NCBI RefSeq assembly: GCF_020882245.1
Contig: NC_083597.1
Span: 75,804,152-75,868,151 of the forward strand
From: Rhopalosiphum padi
Taxonomy: Eukaryota; Arthropoda; Insecta; Hemiptera; Aphididae
DNA length: 64,000 nucleotides
Reading direction: 5' to 3'
Both the position numbers and the translations under genes were made by a program. Shown here piece by piece: positions 38,701 through 51,720 of the stretch. How positions within the stretch are numbered: the first letter of the stretch is position 1; each line of letters starts with the position of its first letter. Below the pieces are notes generated by a model, which was given only the letters and a program-made list of their open reading frames with translations, ran no database searches and had not been told where the DNA came from.

Positions 38701-39173
38701 ATTGAATTCTCTCGTCATCCTCTATAAACCCCCTCCCCCCACAGACACCGAAACGCGCGAATTCACATGTCGGAAATATTATTTGTATTATTTTTTTTTT
38801 TTTTGCTCAGGAGACTGTTCATATGTATAGTGACTAATGCACACGACATCTATACAATAATTAGGTATATGTACCCATATTATATGTGTGACCGTGCCGC
38901 GCGCGAAAACGCCACTGCCCCTTTGAAAATCGGCCGAGTCCCACGCGCCCAAGACCGCGCGACCCGACGACATAGGGTGCGACCGTACATGAAACAATAT
39001 ATTATACGCGAGTTACTACAACACCTGTGTGAATCATAAACGTATATTATTATATTCTGCGATATGTTCAGGGTGTATAATAATATATGTATGCGCGCGC
39101 GCTTGCAGTGTGTATATACGAACACACTGTGGGAAACTTCGCGCGACCATCGGCGTGGGTATTATATTGTGTG

Positions 39174-39196
39174 TACACACACACACACACACACAC
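39174..39196. repeat. (AC)n microsatellite followed by (TA)n
   Basis: About 11 AC units run directly into ATATAT sequence. Confidence 0.9.
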
Positions 39197-39344
39197 ATAT
39201 ATATGTATAATATATTATATGAAACTATACCTATGAAGCCAGCCCGTGAGACTGTTTCCTCGCAGATACGCGTCTACCGCAGCAATACTACAGGAGGGTG
39301 GTGGCGACGGCTGCAGGTGAGGCACCCCCTATTCGAGCATGTGT

Positions 39345-39402
39345 ATTCGTGTGTGTTTGTGTGTTTGTGTGTGCGTGTGTGCGTGTGTGCGTGTGTGCGT
39401 CT
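39345..39402. repeat. (GT)n/(GTGTGC)n microsatellite
   Basis: This is an imperfect alternating purine-pyrimidine tract containing several GTGTGTGC units. It produces paired open frames on the two strands (VCVCVC and HTHTRT) that are artefacts. Confidence 0.85.
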
Positions 39403-41520
39403 CTTGATATTATAATGTTATTATACACGCGACGATACCGTTTTCTACCTGCCCCACCGCCCCATATCGGGATAACCGGAATGGCACACATAGAATATAT
39501 AGGTATATTATTATTATATATATACGCACAAGAACACCCCACTAAGATTTTGTGTCCCCCTGCTCGCATGCTCGCCGTCCATCCGCGAGTGTGAGACGAC
39601 GAGTACGTTTTCTGTAAATTATATTCGGTACTAAAATAATGCTCACCATACATTATAATATATTACATAAGACGCGATGCGTGATGCGATTAATAAATTA
39701 ATTACAGGCGTAGAGGTACATTATTATTGCAGTATACAATATATTATTACCTATACCACAATCTAACCACCGGAGATCGGTCACGTATAGAGGTTTATTA
39801 AAATAGTTATACTTGCCGGCTGCCGGCATTCACGGTGTTTGGTGGCATATTGTATTATTATGGAAAATAGTCGAGTGGAATACACACAGACACAGTGTCT
39901 CCGCAACGGTTTTCAGATCAGTGTATTTTTATTAAATTGATTTAAAAACGAATTTTGAATACAATAATATTATTATAACAGGTATATAGAGCCGGCCATA
40001 CGCGTCAATATTCCTCGGTCGGGCGGTGTGCACTTAATACGGATTACAGTTAAAGTCGTTCTCGCCCGAAGACGATTCAATAAATACATTATAATTTTGA
40101 TTTGTGTGTGTGTGTAAAATACGATTGGAAAAGTAGTCGGACGAGTTTGAATTGTTCCTATAATAAGATACCTAGCTACTACCCAGTGTCGAAATGAAAC
40201 ACCTCGAAGACTATTTGTGGCTGTAGTGCCGTTCTATTGTAATGGCCCGGAATTCAAACGGCTGCGACCGTCCTATTACGTATTAATATATGCAAAATTA
40301 TACGAAGAGTCGGTCGAAATTCATTGGACGTTTTCTATATATTTATCTTCCGACGATAAGTCCTCTCTCACGGAGGAACTATACATATATATTATATTGC
40401 AGATGATGTAATAATATTAATATTATAATGATGACCTTAGAATTTCCTATGTCGCGAACACTCGTTCGTTAAAAATTTAGGGATAATAAAAAGAATGAAA
40501 AGTGTTTCATATAACGTAAGTCATAAGTCATAAGTCATAACATATGATTTAATATAATTATATACATTAAAAGTCGGTTGCGGGTAGTGTGTCCTATGTG
40601 GCTGCAAGTAAATAGTTATTTTTTATTTTGTTGCATTGATTACAGTACAGTTATTTCAAAGAAACCGTATAGAGTTTCAACAGAGTCAAAGCGAACATCA
40701 ATTTCTCAGGAAACTGAGATCATTTCGAACTCTGCTGGTCGAAGCCATACTTCAAATGCAACTAATTATCCATGATATATGTACCTGAAAATAGTTTTTA
40801 TCGTATTTTCCGCGAATGTGACCTTTTCAAAACCATCATCTGCAGGCTGCGATCAAAGTAGTCGCAAAGGGAAGAGAAAAACAAAATATTTTTCTATCAA
40901 AGTTGTATAATATCGTCGACATTTTATTAGCAAGAGCCGTCAACAATTAAAATGCATATGACCTATTTATATGTAATATCAAAAAGTTTCAGTTTAATTG
41001 ACCTCGATCACTCAGCCGGTCTTGTATTCTGTGAGGGGGGAGGGTAAGAGGAGTCAGCACAAAGTAAAGAGGCAAGTCTCTGATCTCGCGCACACATAGC
41101 ATAAGTGCCCATATGTGGTTTTAATCGGATTTATTTCCAACCGAATAACCGCTGAAAAAATATACGATTTTAATCGCACGTGTCTCCCCTGGTCCGCGAG
41201 GAGTGGTCATCATTAGTACTTATTACCCATTATTGGAAATTCCAGCGGTTTAAATAGGCCAAATATATATTATAAGAACATTAAACAATATTATTATGTA
41301 CCTAAATCCGGATGCGGTGTACAAATCCTATATTCTCGTGATTTGTATAGGCTAGAATATATTATATAATGCACATCGTCGTCTCAAAAAGACTCCAAAG
41401 GGGCCGGAATCGGTATAACTGGTTTCCAGTGCGCATTTTATAACAATACGTACAGTCGACGAGCGGAGGAAACCGCGGCATCAGAACAATGCACATACAC
41501 ACACGCACATACGCGGAATA

Positions 41521-43603
41521 TAATAATATCGTATTATATACACGGTAAAATACGGCAAGTACGCATATTATATAGTGTGGGGAAAAGCGATTCGCTTTGA
41601 TCGCGTGACTGGCAGATTAGACGAGACAATTCCGACCGCGTTGTAAAAATACCGCACACATAATAATGTATACACTTATACGTATACTACACGATATTCA
41701 CACACACACACACATGCACAATAATATTCTCGGTAGTTGGGAAAACAATCCCGGTAAAAAAATACCCTTACCAGGCTTACCAGGAAGAAAAATCCCTAGT
41801 CTAGAAATTAATTAAATCAGTATTCTTAGAATGTAGCGATGTAAAAATTATAACAAACTTTTATTGGATGTGTAATAATTTAATGATATTTAAAATATTT
41901 AAAAAAAAATTAAAAATGAAGGAAAGTGGATTTTTTATTTTCTGTTCTGCTATGTATATGTTAGGCGTTGAATGGATCGCTGTTATATGGATGTGATAAA
42001 ATTCATACCTATAAATGAAAAACGATTCTGAGCGTATATTTTCAGCTTATATATCATTAAGTACATCTTATGATATTATGTAGTTTGATATTGTTTTTAA
42101 AGTAATTTATTTTACTATTAGATATAAGTACCTATTACGGTAGGTTGATTCAATTTTTGCGAAAACATTGTATTTATTATATTCTAAGTATTATAATAAT
42201 AAAAAAAATATTAAATAATTTATATTTATACCATATTATATTATTGTTATTAACTTTTGAGTTAACAAAACAAAAAACAAAATAACAACACCTTACTGCA
42301 AATATTGTAGAACCGTGTGAATAGATTCATCGTTTAAATCAGTGTTTCCCATTATTTTTACCACCACGGACCACTCCGATAATATTGTACAGGCCGCGGA
42401 CCAGCTCTATTTTAAGAAAACTAGGAATACCATTTAAAAAAAAATAGATAATAGATAATATCTTAAAACTAAACTATGTATAATATATTTTGAAAATTTC
42501 AATAAATAATATATCTACGTAAAAGTGTAGTCCTCACGAATAATATTTTTGAATTATAACAAAATAATATTAACCTTGTTATTCATCATTAAAATATGTA
42601 ATTTCGCCTAAATATGAACATTTTGATTACATAAAAAAAATAATGATGTTTGTGTATATCTTGGATTTTTATTTTTAATATGAACTAATTAAGAAGAACA
42701 TTGCGTTAGATTTTCAAACCCTAGTTATAGTTTTTTCATAGCTTATTGAAATTGAAGATTTTATAAAAATCTTCTATAAAATACTCGTAGTTTGTAATTT
42801 TTCATGATTTTGATGAATTTTGTAAGAATATTTTAACTTAAAATACATAAAAAAAGTAATATCTATGTATTTTTAATTTTCATAATTTTTATATATAAAA
42901 ACAAATTTGTGGGAATTTGTATGAAGTTTTCAAGAATTTTGACCCCGCATGTGATAAATTTGTTATCGTCGTTCATAGAAAAAAAGAAAATTATGATCTG
43001 ATAGGTTGAGTAGGTTATAATCTTATACGTCTATCGGAGTCACGCATATATGTTTAAAATTTTAAATCCTGATATAAAATACATTCATGTTTTGTTACAT
43101 CAACAACCACTGCTGTATACAAGCTATATCAACACAAATCCGTGGAATTGAGTAAATAGACTAGGGAATAAATCAGCGCGTACTTATACATTTTTAACAA
43201 GAGGATGTCATGTGTGTATCATTGAGTATAATGTACTGTATGGAGAAATAATATTTATAATTAAAGTGATAGTCTAAGAATTGTACGATATTTATAGTTA
43301 TTAATATTTAGTAATGTATTATTATTTCAACTCAAAGATTTTATAATTTAAAATTGTAATAGGTAAGTATCAGATAACATACATGTATTATTTATAAATA
43401 ATATTGGTATAATATATTATATACAATGACATTGGATAATTTTATTATTATTTATATTATACATTATTCGTTTTTTACAAAATCATAAAAACTAAATATA
43501 TACACGTAATGACGTAACTTAAAATAATAATCATTATTATTAAGAAATAACATCAAAATGTGTACGTGAAATAACTTCACCTTAGTGATAGGTATAGTAC
43601 TTA
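41521..43603. other. Gene-free stretch with repeat fragments
   Basis: The stretch contains a repeat-like block at about 41940-42050 (with GAAAAACGATTCTGAGCG, a word I associate with dispersed aphid repeats) and a hAT-type end at 42340. The rest is AT-rich; the last 400 bases before 43600 are simple AT sequence. No gene is supported. Confidence 0.45.
42340..42425 (+). mobile_element. hAT-type transposon end
   Basis: CAGTGTTTCCCATTATTTTT followed by ACCACCACGGACCACTCC and a second GCGGACCA is characteristic of one hAT group end (CAGTGTTTCCCA..GGACCAC). No matching opposite end was found nearby, so it is truncated or highly decayed. Confidence 0.4.
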
Positions 43604-43604
43604 C

Positions 43605-44368
43605 GATTCTAGGATAAAAAAAGTCACCGAAAAAAGGTGTGAATAAAAAAGCCACTGATAAAAAAATCACAGAATAAAAAGGCAACAGATCAAAAAGACA
43701 CTGATTTATTTTTGGGTTAACATAGTTCTATACAATGAATTATTCTTTATTTTAAAATTTAATATGACTTATAAAAGTATACAGAAATAATAATAATTAA
43801 TAAAAACAATTTAAAAATTTAATATAATAATTAAAACAATCGTATTATGTAAGCAATAGTGGTCAAATATCTATAAATTGTCCGTTGCATTAAATCATCA
43901 CTACATAATTTTTTATACAATTTTTCTTGCATGTTTAAATTAATTTTTTTGTTTTAATTTTTGGATTTTTCTATTGGAAATTGGTTTAATTTTGTTTCTT
44001 TAGAAAACAATTCTTATTTCATTTTTTAAAATTAGTATCTAAACAGAAGGGTGATTGTGACTTACTAATTTTGAAAAACGATCGTTCCATCTTTCTATTT
44101 GGTTGTTGGTTTGATGTTCATTACACAGGGTTGTTTGATGGACATTCCACGTTGATGGGGGATATAGTGGCGATAAAAAAAGTTGAAAGTGGGACGAATG
44201 TGACGAGATATTCTGTATATAGCTGATTGGAGTCTTTTTTATCCGTGGATTTTTTGTCCCGTGGACTTTTTATTTCATGGCTTTTTTGTCGATGGCCTTT
44301 TTATTCGTGACTTTTTTGTCGATGGCCTTTTTATCCGTGACTTTTTTGTCGGTGGCTTTTTATTCTAA
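43605..44368. mobile_element. Foldback-like element 2 (arms made of short tandem units)
   Basis: The left arm (about 43605-43705) is an array of units like GATAAAAAAGTCACC. The right arm (about 44231-44368) is the inverted array (CTTTTTTGTCGATGGC / CTTTTTATCCGTGA). Units are about 16-17 bp, with the last part of the right arm showing a double unit of about 33 bp repeated. The outer ends (ATTCTAGGATAAAAA and reverse-complemented ATTAGAATAAAAA) also match. A spacer of about 525 bp without a transposase lies between. This is the architecture of foldback (FB)-type elements. Confidence 0.6.
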
Positions 44369-45161
44369 TACCATTACTTATAGACAGAGTGGGATGTTAT
44401 TTATCCAAAACACTACCTTATCAGAAACGGACTGGAAGTATAATATATTGGTCCAGGGGGTGATACTATATACGGGCCCAAACTACTATATAATTACTTG
44501 TAGGTGTCCTTGTAGACGTCATTGAGCTGTAATGCTATAAATATAGTAATAATATACTAAATAGTTAATACTAATTTCTTCTTTCGACGGGTACTGCCGA
44601 CCACGGACGCTTAAATTTACGAACGGGGTTGGTAACTACGGGTTAGAATACATCCCAAATTATACATATTTTATGCGTCAACGCGTTGAATGATACTACG
44701 GTTATGTGACAACGGGTGTCCCTCAAGTGCGCCTGATTTTAAAATTGTACCTTTTTAATTGTCCAAGTGCGTCCGCAGTGCATGTTATCGCTTATATTTT
44801 CGTCACAGCCCGACTGCCTCTGTATAATAAATTATAACTTTAATTCGTCATTTTTTGTCCAGACCGTTACCCCAATCGGTGGACCAAAAAAAAAAAAGAA
44901 AAAAAAACGGTTTCAAGAAATAGGTACTGTCTAAAATATGTCAACATTTGTCGTCATTATGACATATAATGTATATATGATATAATTACTATAAATAGTA
45001 ATTATGTAAAAATTACAGGTAGGCGTACGATATGAGTTAGGTTATCATTTAATATTACGGAAGTCTATTGTATGTTTATATTTTCTTCGTCGTCTCATAC
45101 AAACCGTGAAAAATTATTTTACCCGTATTTCCCGTATTATACACGTTTGTGCACTTTGGCA
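44369..45161. other. Gene-free stretch
   Basis: Mixed sequence with a moderately CpG-rich patch at about 44580-44820 and a poly-A-like run near 44890. No exon or structured element is supported. Confidence 0.4.
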
Positions 45162-45221
45162 GCGAGAGAGAGAGAGTGAGAGAGAGAGAGTGAGAGAGAC
45201 AGAGAGAGAGAGAGAGAGAGC
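45162..45221. repeat. (GA)n tract
   Basis: About 60 bp of GAGAGA with a few T or C interruptions. Such tracts can be bound by GAGA factor-like proteins in insects; here it directly precedes a CpG-rich patch. Functional role is inference. Confidence 0.9.
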
Positions 45222-45620
45222 GACTTTTGCGTTATCGTATTACATATACTGTATAGGTACCAGCTATATAATAATATATTGTATCGTATATAGCTCGATA
45301 GTTTTTGGAGCGCGCACGCCGTCACGTCCAATCGTTGAGACGCGTCTGCCGCCGTGTACGAGCCACCCGCGGTGTATTAAATAAAGGTATACGCGCGTAC
45401 AGACATATATAGGCGGCCTCTCGTTGTCGTATTATCGTAACGTTTCATTGCGCTCGACAAGGCACGTGGTACACACGCACGCAGACGTCTGGCCGTCAAA
45501 TACAAAATGGGTGGAAAAAATTGCGAAAAACGCACGACGTTCGACTTTTGCAGATTGTACATAACATAGACGAGTATATAATATATATGCACATCGTCAT
45601 CTGCCGTGCAGCACCCGTTA
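45222..45620. promoter_or_regulatory. CpG-rich patch next to the GA tract
   Basis: The stretch 45300-45560 contains many CpG dinucleotides (for example GGAGCGCGCACGCCGTCACG near 45308) in an AT-rich surrounding. No frame resembles a protein. Promoter or enhancer function is a guess from composition and the adjacent GA tract. Confidence 0.3.
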
Positions 45621-48440
45621 GATAACTTACCTATACCTACTCACAAACGTAAACGTCCATACCAGAGGTAATCTACATTTTTCATCTCTGCACGGTTCCT
45701 TTGTCTATTCAAATAATATTTTGCAGGTGACCCTCAAATCATCAAGGACATAGAAATATAATGCCGCTTTAATGTATAACTGTTATATATAGCCATATAG
45801 GTTATGCACGGTGTTTTATACAGGGCGATTCACCAAACACGCTCACCGTTACTTTTTCTTTCAACAACTCAGTTATTCAAAATATGATTTTAGGATTTTT
45901 TAAATATATACTAGAAGACCATATTATTATATATTATTATTATTGCGACCTTTTGTTCTACTTATAAGGAGAGTCATGTGGAGATATAAATTTATTTTCA
46001 AAATTAGAACCTCCCTTTTTTATTGTGAATTATTTAATGGATAATTGTTCTATAAATGTTCATATATCAAAATAAAAATTCAAACGAACAGTTTTTGAGA
46101 TATTTAATTTTGTTCATGATCATGAATTTGAAAAATATTAGGGGATTTTAAAATGTTAGATCCTAATTAATATTAATCTATCAACATTTATAACTCGTAA
46201 AAATGGCCTTAATACTAGATAAAATATTACATATTATATTTCATATTTTTGTAAAACCATTTTTAATGACAATTATCCTTAGTATATAAATTTTAATGTC
46301 TAAAAAACTACTCATTTGAATTTTTAATTAGGTATATTAATTAAATAATTTACAGTGAAAATAGGAGGGAGGTCTTATATTTGAAAAACCAAAGGCATCA
46401 AACCACACGTGTAAGTTTCAGTTCTTTTTCCAAATATTTAATGTTTATATATCATAGTAATTAGTAGTTGAAGATTAAATTATTACGACAGTGATATTTA
46501 TTTTTTATCCAATGTTGATGAAATATTAAATAGTCTGTAAACGCTGTAAGACTTCATTTTTCGCTATATCATATTTGAAAGACGCTTACCGACGATTAAC
46601 AACTAAGCCGACATTTATAATATGGAATTATTTACTATTACATACTTTATCACACCGATATAATGCTTATACGTTGTATTGCTTATTTAGACGTAATAAA
46701 GCATCTCTCTGATGAATAGAATTTTAAGATATCGTCCTTATACCTCATTGTTATAATTTGGACGATGCGGTGTAAAAGATTTGAAAGAATGCAACGGAAA
46801 TGTTTGTGCTCGGCATTAAAGCGTTTTACACAAGGTATTAACGTGTATACTGTATACGCATCAATGAGTTTTCTTCAAAGAAATATTAATTTTGTTTGGG
46901 TTATGTCAATATACCGGAGGCTCTACCCGGATCATATTTATATAGTTCAACCCCTAGAAATGAGTTTGAACTTTAATACAAGGATTATCAACCATTTTTA
47001 TTTTAAAGGTTCGACATTTCAAAAATATGTTACTGTTTATTTTTTTGGACTTGTCAAATGTCAGTATAATATTTGTTTAAAAATTATAAAATGACTCTTA
47101 TTCTCATGATGGGCTTACGTGACTGATATACTGACAATTTATTATTATACCAGTGATTATGTTTTCGTAAACGAGTAATTTATAAAACAATAGCGATTTA
47201 ACAATTATTATATTTCACAAACGCGTTAACACTTGAAATCTTGTAAAAATAACCAATTAAACTATTTAAACAGCTGATCAACAGATTTACGTGATAGGAG
47301 ATAATATATTTTATTTATGTACTTTGATTAAGAATAATATTTTAATTGTATGCAACTCTCATATTTCGAGTAATGAAAATACCAAAATTATTCAAATTAG
47401 AAAATTGTAACAAAATATCACAGTTAAATTTTTAAACAGTTATTTTTTAAGAAAATGTCGAATGTAGTTGTCTAAATATTAATTATATAAAATTATTAAA
47501 CAACTATTTATTTACACATTTAAAATCAAATATCAATAAATTAAAAAAAAATGTATTGTTATTAAGTATTTTATTATATATAATATTATTCTGCTGCTAC
47601 AAGTATAATATATATTGTATCCTAATTGCATCTAACTTGTAACACATTTTAATGAATTTTTATATACCATGATATTTATTATAAAAGTTGGGAAAATTGG
47701 AGCCACGGCAGTTGTGTAACTAAATAGTCTATCCAGAACGCCGTGTGTTCATAACTATTTTAATATTTAAATTAATTTACTTACATTATTATTATTTTTA
47801 CATATAGACATATAGTGATCATACTTTTAAGGATAATTGCCAGAAACAAAATATTACACAGAAGCAGCCAATGTCATATGTAATTAAACTTGTATAATAG
47901 AGATTCATCAAACTAATAATTATTTAATTTGTAATATTATTATTAGATTATTACTTATAAGTTGAAGTATAAAACATTAAAAAAAATGAAATTAATAGAT
48001 ACTATAAATGGATTATGATTAGTAAAGATTTCGTACAGATCTTCATGCAGCGTATCTCTAACCACCTAAGAAATATTCAGACTGTTTTAACTGTCCGGGA
48101 CAGAAAATAACTAATACATTTATAATACTCTATTTTATTATTTTATTTCTGGTGTAAGTCGCGAAGGAACGAATCAGTGGAAAATCAACGAGACATATGC
48201 TCATCGCCGATGGTGACAATATAAATATCAGCAATCTCTGTATAAAATAATATATACGCATACAGTATACAAATTGTCTGTAACGATGTCCGGGGGACTA
48301 GTAAAAAATAAATTTTTTTATAAACGACAGTCATTCCAACTAAACAGCGTCACGTGTCATTCCACGAACGTCTCACACAGACCTTCAAATCAATCAGCCA
48401 CTAGATAATAATAAATAATAATATTATCTAGCATTTCAGT
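45621..48440. other. Gene-free AT-rich stretch with repeat fragments
   Basis: TACAGGGCGATTCACCAAAC at 45819 looks like a terminal motif of a dispersed element, and the following 600 bp to about 46430 may belong to it, but no second end was found. A LINE-like fragment is listed separately. No host gene is seen. Confidence 0.4.
46765..47000 (+). mobile_element. Decayed non-LTR retrotransposon (LINE) fragment
   Basis: The frame contains RFERMQRKCLCSALKRFTQG followed by SFLQRNINF, IYRRLYPD and PLEMSLNFNTR. This resembles the region C-terminal to the reverse transcriptase domain in jockey-like and related LINEs (pattern LERVQ+RFLR..., then R+..D..FLY+L...L...I.FN.P.R). It is short, isolated and has no upstream polymerase motifs, so it is an old remnant. 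Recognition is by pattern from memory. Confidence 0.4.
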
Positions 48441-48900
48441 ATTGTGCGCTGTATACGTCCAAATGCGTATAGTCGGCCGCGATAATACGAAATCACATAT
48501 CAACCCGTCAACCCCGCATATTATCCTACCGTATTGAACTAATATATCATACTATATTATATTATTATAATGCACTCAATGGCGAAAACGGGTTTTTCGT
48601 TTTACAGAGATACCGCATAAAACGCCATCAGCTGTAGTAGAGACCGTTCGGCGATATTAATATATCGGTTTGCCGTGGGAATTTTCCTTTGCCATCGCCG
48701 ATCCAGCACACTCGCAACAACTGCAGCGGTCCAACAGTCGTTTTACTCAGTGTTGGATTCGGCAGTGGGGAGGACGTCAAAGAGGGTATTCGGCGTCTCC
48801 TCACCCCTGTCGGCGGTCTCAAACACAATTGTTGTTGCTCTTCGCTAAAATCGTTCCCACTTTTATTGTATTTTTTTACTCGATTTAAAGTTATCTGTAT
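48441..48900. promoter_or_regulatory. GC-richer patch, possible promoter or noncoding exon
   Basis: Sequence around 48610-48860 is GC-rich (for example CCATCGCCGATCCAGC, TCGGCAGTGGGGAGG, CTGTCGGCGG). Open frames occur in three frames but none looks like a known protein. Possibly a transcription start region; no splice-linked exon was found. Confidence 0.25.
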
Positions 48901-51440
48901 ACTACTAAAGTTTTATAGTTTGTTGCGAAAGAATAAATTCTAGTTTTTATACCACAGTAGTATTGTTTTTCGTTTATGATTTTAAAACGATAAATCGTTG
49001 ATTGTTTTGGTTCCTTGGAAAATAAATCGTTTTCAAAATTAAAAGTTGTAATTATATATTATTTTATTTCGAGTATTGTGTACAATAATATTATAACACT
49101 GAATGATATTATACTATTTACAGATACTAGAAACCAAAAAATTATTCGTACTATAAACATAAAACAAAATAAAGATGTAATGCCAAGAGAATGAAGTGAT
49201 GATGCGAGAAGGGGGTTGGGGTAAGCATAATGGAATAAGACACATCATGAAAAGTATTTAGAATCGTGGGGTCCAATAATAGTATGTCCGATGAACATTT
49301 TGCGCGATTTCCTTTTGTGTGGTCTGTGCCCCTCTCTTTTTATAAAAAATTGATTTCCGAATCCATTGTCACATGTAAATTATACATTTTAGACATTAAG
49401 ATGATAATAATAATTATTATAACAACAATAATAATCGCAATGACGAGTATTGTCGTTGGACAACTGTATACCTAGTAGGTATATAATGTCTAGTATATAA
49501 TGCTACATCACCAATAACTGCAGCAACGACGTTATTCATGCTCGCAAACAATATAAATAAAAACACACTATGTCTCTGCATATAGCCTACGCACGCCACT
49601 TAAAACGTCATCGGGTGATTGGTTGGCGGACGGGGTAGGAGGGTCCCACCGGGACTTTTCTCGAGGTTCTGGCAGGTACGTAAAATAGCGACGTGCGTCG
49701 AAAACAAAATACTTTTTATCGTGTATTTAACAATAATATATATTATAGTAACACGCCAACGGCACCGAAGAGTAGAAAAAAAAATAAGAAAAACGTTCGC
49801 GTACCCATATTATACGTTTCCGCGTATCCACCTGCAGTATTATATACACCACGCACGAAACGTCTACGTGTGCTTTAATATACAGGGCGAGTGGTAGCAC
49901 GGTTTACTCGCAGTATCGACTCAAGTGTAGGAGGCGTAGCAAATGACCTCATCACCGCGAAATTGCAAATGCCTTGGAAAAAAAGAAACGTTTACAGTCC
50001 AAGTCGTTAACAATATATCTTTTTTCGAATATGTTATACTGCTATCGTCAAATACGCGAATTAAGAAATTAATGTTAATGACCTACTACTCAAAAATGAT
50101 ATTTCTGATAAAATTAGACTGTACCTATACACGATATTGCCTAGGAAATAACGGTAATACACACTGTTTTCGGCAAATGATGCATTATTAGCAATGTTTC
50201 CCAGTAATAATTCCGGTATTTTTCAGCCATAATTGATAAAAATGTCGAATTAGAAACGGGCCTGCGTTGTAAAATCAATTTATTCAATCGGTATGCATTG
50301 ATATAACTATACAATATAGGAATTATTATTATTATTATTATTATGATACTATATAAATACTAACAATAACATACTTTTAGGCTCTATAATGTTTCGACGA
50401 TCGCACAGTATTACGTAAAAGATAGCCATCCTCATTATGATTCTACATAGTACATAGTAGGCTTACAGTATAAATGGTGATAACGGAAAACTTATTTATT
50501 TATTATAATAATTTGTACTTGTATACAACACACACATACACACACACACCCGCGCGCGCACGCGCATACTGTAGTGCATTGCACAACATATATAGTACCA
50601 AATATATAGTCGACCGATTTTATATATTATTTTAAGGTATTTAAAATTATTAACATTGTCTAACAGTAGTCAACATCAAGGTGATTTTCTAGTCATAATA
50701 TTGTAAACGTATTACCTAACAAAATGTTTGATTTTTACGAAATCGCCTATATTGTCTGCGTTAATGCTTATAGGTAATGACGATATCATCTACTAATTTT
50801 AGGTATTCATGATATAACAGACTAAATAATTACGTAATTGACGCGTTAACATAATACATATTATGTATATACAAAATTATACATTTCATTCATATAGATT
50901 AGGTAAATATATAATAATAGAAAAATAAACAAAGCGTTGACGAGGGTTGATATATTTTTTTAAAGGGGTCGAGCCAATGTGTCAGAACGGATTTTACCCG
51001 CTCAGCCATCCCTCTCGATATCTATCGCCGCGTATACGCGCCCACGTAAAAACAAACGGTCAACGGAAAGGCGACCGATATCACTCTGTATACAATAACA
51101 TCTGCGGAATCCGTTTCCGTTTTTGAGAAATATATATATATATAGGTATATAGATCATATATACATTATAGAATATATATACGTTCTTCTCGTTACGTGT
51201 ACGATATACGTCCTTTATGTATATATATATAGATATATATATACTCATATAGGTAGTTTGTAGGCTGTCATGTCGGTTTCGAACGAGTGAATCGGCGTGT
51301 ACATAATATTGTATGCGTAACGCGCGAGAAGCTGCGGGCGTTCGCGTAGTTCTGTCTGAGGGGAAAAAAAACAAACGGCTGCCTCTTTTCTGTTACGTAT
51401 AATAATATTATGGTATAGGTACGGCATAACATTATACCAC
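48901..51440. other. Gene-free stretch
   Basis: The stretch includes a GC-richer piece ending in a donor-like GGCAG|GTACGT near 49677, simple TA/TAT repeats, and an alternating CA/CG tract at about 50529-50568. No gene is supported. Confidence 0.4.
50529..50568. repeat. Alternating (CA)n-(CG)n tract
   Basis: ACACACATACACACACACAC runs into CCGCGCGCGCACGCGCAT. It is purine-pyrimidine alternating and a potential Z-DNA-forming sequence. Confidence 0.8.
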
Positions 51441-51720
51441 GATATACCTACCGTACTGGTGGCAAAATTCTACGTCGAATCAAATATTTTTCTCGAGCTC
51501 GCGTGTGGAGGTCTACCGGAGTGCCGTCGGCGCCACGATGTCATCTGCAATGTCCGCGAGATTGATCCCGCCGATCGTCCCGGACTAACTAGGGCGGAAC
51601 AGCATACAGTCACAAAATTCTATACAGATACCTACAAATAATAGAGCGCTATGGCAGGTGATAAATAACAATCAGAAAACCGGCGAAATGATTTGTTAAT
51701 TTGCAGGCGTCGTATGCGGC
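51441..51720. other. GC-rich patch of unknown role
   Basis: About 51470-51600 is GC-rich with a 60-codon open frame that includes LELACGGLPECRRRHD. I do not recognise it, and no convincing splice sites frame it. It could be regulatory DNA or a decayed exon. Confidence 0.25.

Larger units (their letters stand above)
38701..41520. other. CpG-rich noncoding region with AC/GT microsatellites
   Basis: Patches at 38880-39000, 39100-39160, 39240-39330, 39420-39600, 39990-40080 and 41000-41100 are rich in CpG and unlike the AT-rich background. Overlapping open frames on both strands (to 128 codons) run through microsatellites and have no protein-like features I recognise. It could be a promoter or enhancer cluster; no transcription unit can be drawn. 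Confidence 0.4.

Noticed and set aside
38767..39653. Cluster of overlapping open frames of 69-128 codons on both strands
   Set aside because: They run through AC/GT microsatellites and CpG-rich sequence, which lacks stops in several frames at once; there are no domains or splice structure.
44277..44525. 82-codon frame starting MAFLSMAFLFVTFLSMAFLS, which looks like a signal peptide or membrane repeat
   Set aside because: The repeat comes from the tandem units in the right arm of the foldback-like element, not from a gene.
45106..45384. 92-codon frame with an Arg/Glu (RERERE) run
   Set aside because: It is a translation of the GA microsatellite; no protein features are seen around it.
45731..45764. 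Possible 12-codon terminal exon (DPQIIKDIEI then TAA) after ATATTTTGCAG
   Set aside because: The acceptor is good but no upstream exon in a matching phase could be found, and the piece is too short to support alone.
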